NCBI GenBank assembly: GCA_964631255.1 | Contig: CAZVWS010000005.1 | Coordinates: 1-64,000, forward strand | Source: JBGZFC01 sp964631255 | GTDB lineage: Bacteria > Bacteroidota > Bacteroidia > Bacteroidales > Dysgonomonadaceae | Length of the DNA: 64,000 bases | Direction: 5' to 3' | In this document: piece after piece, positions 62,180 to 64,000 of the stretch | Position numbering within the stretch: the stretch's first letter is position 1 | Layout of the letters: the number at the start of each line of letters is the position of its first letter | Translations under genes and position numbers: made by a program | The notes under the pieces: model-generated | Databases searched by the model: none | The model's input: the letters and a program-made list of their open reading frames with translations, nothing else | Told to the model about the DNA's origin: nothing

Positions 62180-63040
62180 ATGAGACAATTAAAGATAACA
62201 AAATCAATCACCAATCGTGAAAGTGCTTCTTTGGATAAATATCTACAAGAAATTGGTAGAGAAGATCTTATAACCGTAGAGGAAGAAGTAGAACTGGCAC
62301 AGGCAATAAAAAGAGGAGACCGTAAAGCCCTCGAAAAATTGACACGCGCCAATCTCCGATTCGTGGTATCTGTTGCAAAACAATATCAAAATCAAGGCTT
62401 AAGTCTCCCCGACTTAATAAACGAAGGAAACTTAGGATTGATAAAAGCAGCAGAAAAATTTGATGAAACACGCGGTTTCAAATTTATCAGCTACGCCGTT
62501 TGGTGGATTAGACAATCTATCTTGCAAGCACTTGCAGAACAATCCAGAATAGTAAGATTGCCACTCAACCAAGTGGGCTCACTGAACAAAATCAGCAAAG
62601 CATTCCAAAAATTTGAACAAGAAAACGAACGCCGTCCATCTGCCGAAGAGTTGGCATTAGAATTGGACATATCTGTAGATAAAGTAACCGATACACTCAA
62701 AGTATCGGGACGACATATATCTATGGATGCCCCATTTGTGGAAGGCGAAGATAATAGTCTTTTGGACGTATTGGTTAATGACGATGCTCCTGTAGCAGAT
62801 CGCACCCTAATAAACGAGTCATTGCAAAAAGAGATAGACCGAGCACTTGCCACACTTACCGAAAGAGAAAGTGATATAATAAAGATGTTTTTTGGTATTG
62901 GATACCAAGAAATGACTTTGGAAGAAATCGGAGATAAATTTCAATTGACGCGCGAGCGGGTACGACAAATCAAAGAAAAAGCCATTCGAAGATTACGTCA
63001 GGACTCCAGAAGCAAGCTATTAAAAAGCTATTTGGGATAA
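62180..63040 (+). CDS. rpoD: Primary sigma factor RpoD (Bacteroidota SigA type)
   Basis: A 286-residue group 1 sigma factor. It has regions 1.2 (SLDKYLQEIGREDLIT), 2.1-2.4 (RRANLRFV-like LTRANLRFVVSVAKQYQNQG and KFISYAVWWIRQSI), 3 (RRPSAEELALELDI) and 4 (TERESDIIKMFFGIGYQEMT, then LTRERVRQIKEKAIRRL). Region 1.1 and the large insert of E. coli sigma-70 are absent, as is normal in this phylum, whose RNA polymerase reads TTTG/TAnnTTTG promoters like those seen here. It ends at a hairpin. Confidence 0.96.
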   Translation: MRQLKITKSITNRESASLDKYLQEIGREDLITVEEEVELAQAIKRGDRKALEKLTRANLRFVVSVAKQYQNQGLSLPDLINEGNLGLIKAAEKFDETRGFKFISYAVWWIRQSILQALAEQSRIVRLPLNQVGSLNKISKAFQKFEQENERRPSAEELALELDISVDKVTDTLKVSGRHISMDAPFVEGEDNSLLDVLVNDDAPVADRTLINESLQKEIDRALATLTERESDIIKMFFGIGYQEMTLEEIGDKFQLTRERVRQIKEKAIRRLRQDSRSKLLKSYLG

Positions 63041-63067
63041 AAAAACAGCAAAAAAATGAAGAAAAAG

Positions 63068-63116
63068 CACGAAAATGTGGAATTTTTCCATAAAAACCAG
63101 TTATTTCGTGATTTTT
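63068..63116 (+). terminator. Intrinsic terminator of rpoD
   Basis: CACGAAA (63068-63074) pairs with TTTCGTG (63104-63110), and an inner stem TGGAA/TTCCA lies in the loop. A T-tract (ATTTTTTATT) follows. Confidence 0.6.
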
Positions 63117-63130
63117 TATTAAAAAATCTG

Positions 63131-63159
63131 TTTAATTCCGAAAAATAAATATATCTTTG
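63131..63159 (+). promoter_or_regulatory. Promoter of the outer-membrane beta-barrel gene
   Basis: A perfect -7 TATCTTTG (63152-63159) with a TTTA (63131-63134) 17 bp upstream as a near -33 element. The start codon is 212 bp further on. Confidence 0.6.
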
Positions 63160-63370
63160 TGATGATATTTGTTGTTCATTGTATTGTTTCTTAGAAATAA
63201 ATTGTAGTTTTTACAATACTTCTTGAACAAATAAGTAACCGGAAGCGTTATTTAGAATGATAAAACAGTTGAATAACAAACAAACTATTCTTAACAATTT
63301 TATTAACGCATAATAAAATTATATTGAGTTATTGTAATAAAAAAAAATGTTTAATTAGAATTTTAAATTT

Positions 63371-64000
63371 ATGAAAAAGTTTAGTTTACTTTTAATTACT
63401 GCTCTTGTAGCATTCAGCATGAGTGCACAAGAAGTACAAAATGTTTCTCATGGTAATGTTTACTTGAAAAACAAAGCGAGTGATAATTGGTACTTAGGTC
63501 TTGGTGGTGGCACAAACCTCTATTTCACCAACGGTGAAAATGATGCTGATGCTAACTTCATGGATCGTTTAGGCTGGATGGGTCAATTAGAAATTGGTCG
63601 TTGGAATTCTCCTAATTGGGGTGCTCGTGTAGTAATAGACGGTGGTCAAATCCAACACGTAGTTCCAAACATGCCTACAGAACAACTATGGCTTGGTGGT
63701 CACTTAGATTTAATGTACAACATCACAAATGCATGGGGTACTTACAAACCTAACAGAGTTTATAACATGATTCCTTACTTAGGAATTGGTTATATGTACG
63801 GAATGAACGAATGGTTCAAAAAACCAAACGAAAACAATGACTTGTTCAAAGGTCAAAACCAAACTCTTACTTACAACGTTGGTTTGATTAACAATTTCCA
63901 ATTGTCAAAAAGCGTTGCTATCTTCTTGGAACTTGGTTGGAGATTGATGCAAGAATCATTTGACGGAAGCAGAACTAGTGGTGACTACGACTACGACAGC
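63371..64000 (+). CDS. Outer-membrane beta-barrel protein, 5' part
   Basis: The first 210 codons of a gene that runs off the window. A signal peptide MKKFSLLLITALVAFSMSAQ is cleaved before Glu. The mature part has alternating amphipathic strands (WYLGLGGGTNLYF, WMGQLEIGRW, GARVVIDGGQ, LGGHLDLMYNI, IPYLGIGYMYGM, TYNVGLINNFQL, AIFLELGWRLM) typical of the barrel of Bacteroidota OmpA-like porins. A C-terminal OmpA peptidoglycan-binding domain may follow but is outside the window. The long leader and smooth codon use suggest a highly expressed protein; that is inference. Confidence 0.85.
   Translation, partial: MKKFSLLLITALVAFSMSAQEVQNVSHGNVYLKNKASDNWYLGLGGGTNLYFTNGENDADANFMDRLGWMGQLEIGRWNSPNWGARVVIDGGQIQHVVPNMPTEQLWLGGHLDLMYNITNAWGTYKPNRVYNMIPYLGIGYMYGMNEWFKKPNENNDLFKGQNQTLTYNVGLINNFQLSKSVAIFLELGWRLMQESFDGSRTSGDYDYDS

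Larger units (their letters stand above)
63041..63370 (+). other. Intergenic region: rpoD terminator and long leader of the outer-membrane gene
   Basis: No gene is seen. The region holds the rpoD terminator (63068-63116), a promoter (63131-63159) and then about 205 bp of AT-rich sequence before the start codon at 63371, which would be an unusually long 5' leader. Confidence 0.7.

Overview
The window is a piece of core chromosome from a member of the Bacteroidota, most likely the order Bacteroidales. The support is a SprA/Sov gliding and type IX secretion translocon next to ruvA, a cargo protein with a type IX C-terminal sorting tail, a fused FeoA-FeoB iron transporter, a glycine-lipid acyltransferase pair, a short primary sigma factor (286 residues, no region 1.1), A-rich leaders with few Shine-Dalgarno sequences, and several perfect copies of the Bacteroidota -7 promoter element TAnnTTTG. 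The sequence looks moderately AT-rich; base composition was not computed. I see no tRNA, rRNA, insertion sequence, prophage or CRISPR array.

Layout. 1-430 is a gene-free mosaic of degenerate 7-bp tandem repeats and small palindromes. 433-3691 (minus strand) carries an ABC ATPase, rimM, a DUF4290 protein and a LysM glucosaminidase. 3732-13875 (plus) has cdd, cinA, ruvA and the 7.6-kb sprA. 13887-17206 (minus) has a YeiH-type membrane protein and the glsA-glsB lipid genes. 17389-33588 (plus) is an intact division and cell wall (dcw) cluster in the order mraZ, rsmH, ftsL, ftsI, murE, mraY, murD, ftsW, murG, murC, ftsQ, ftsA, ftsZ, yqeY, with MraZ-type operator repeats in front and an intrinsic terminator behind. 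33743-38595 (minus) has proline dehydrogenase, a DJ-1 protein, a TonB/ExbD/ExbB set and pdxJ. 38735-40015 (plus) has a shortened regulatory-domain protein and nadK. 40108-48561 (minus) has a lipoprotein followed by a broken secreted ORF, a YddG-like exporter, feoAB with a 53-residue Cys-rich partner, and a sialidase-GH92 mannosidase pair. 48808-54716 has a type IX cargo protein, then minus-strand yjjG, a coiled-coil lipoprotein, rsmI, an unknown protein and a RecD-like helicase. 54833-64000 (plus) has a pseudopilin-like protein, a DUF3822 protein, rsmD, miaA, lysA, a GT2 protein with altered catalytic motifs, degP, rpoD and the start of an outer-membrane beta-barrel protein that runs off the window.

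How it fits together. The dcw cluster makes lipid II with meso-diaminopimelate (MurE has DNPR) and builds the divisome; lysA makes lysine from the same precursor. SprA would export cargo such as the 48808 protein. The sialidase and GH92 enzymes point to host or mucosal glycans as food, and FeoAB to anaerobic ferrous iron uptake.

Most of the window is ordinary housekeeping sequence and I found no clear new multi-gene system. The observations most worth following are the 7-bp-period intergenic arrays at two loci, a GT2 protein that has lost its DxD motif, a CBS-less version of the protein encoded before nadK, a stop-truncated secreted ORF, and a pseudopilin-like gene linked to DUF3822.
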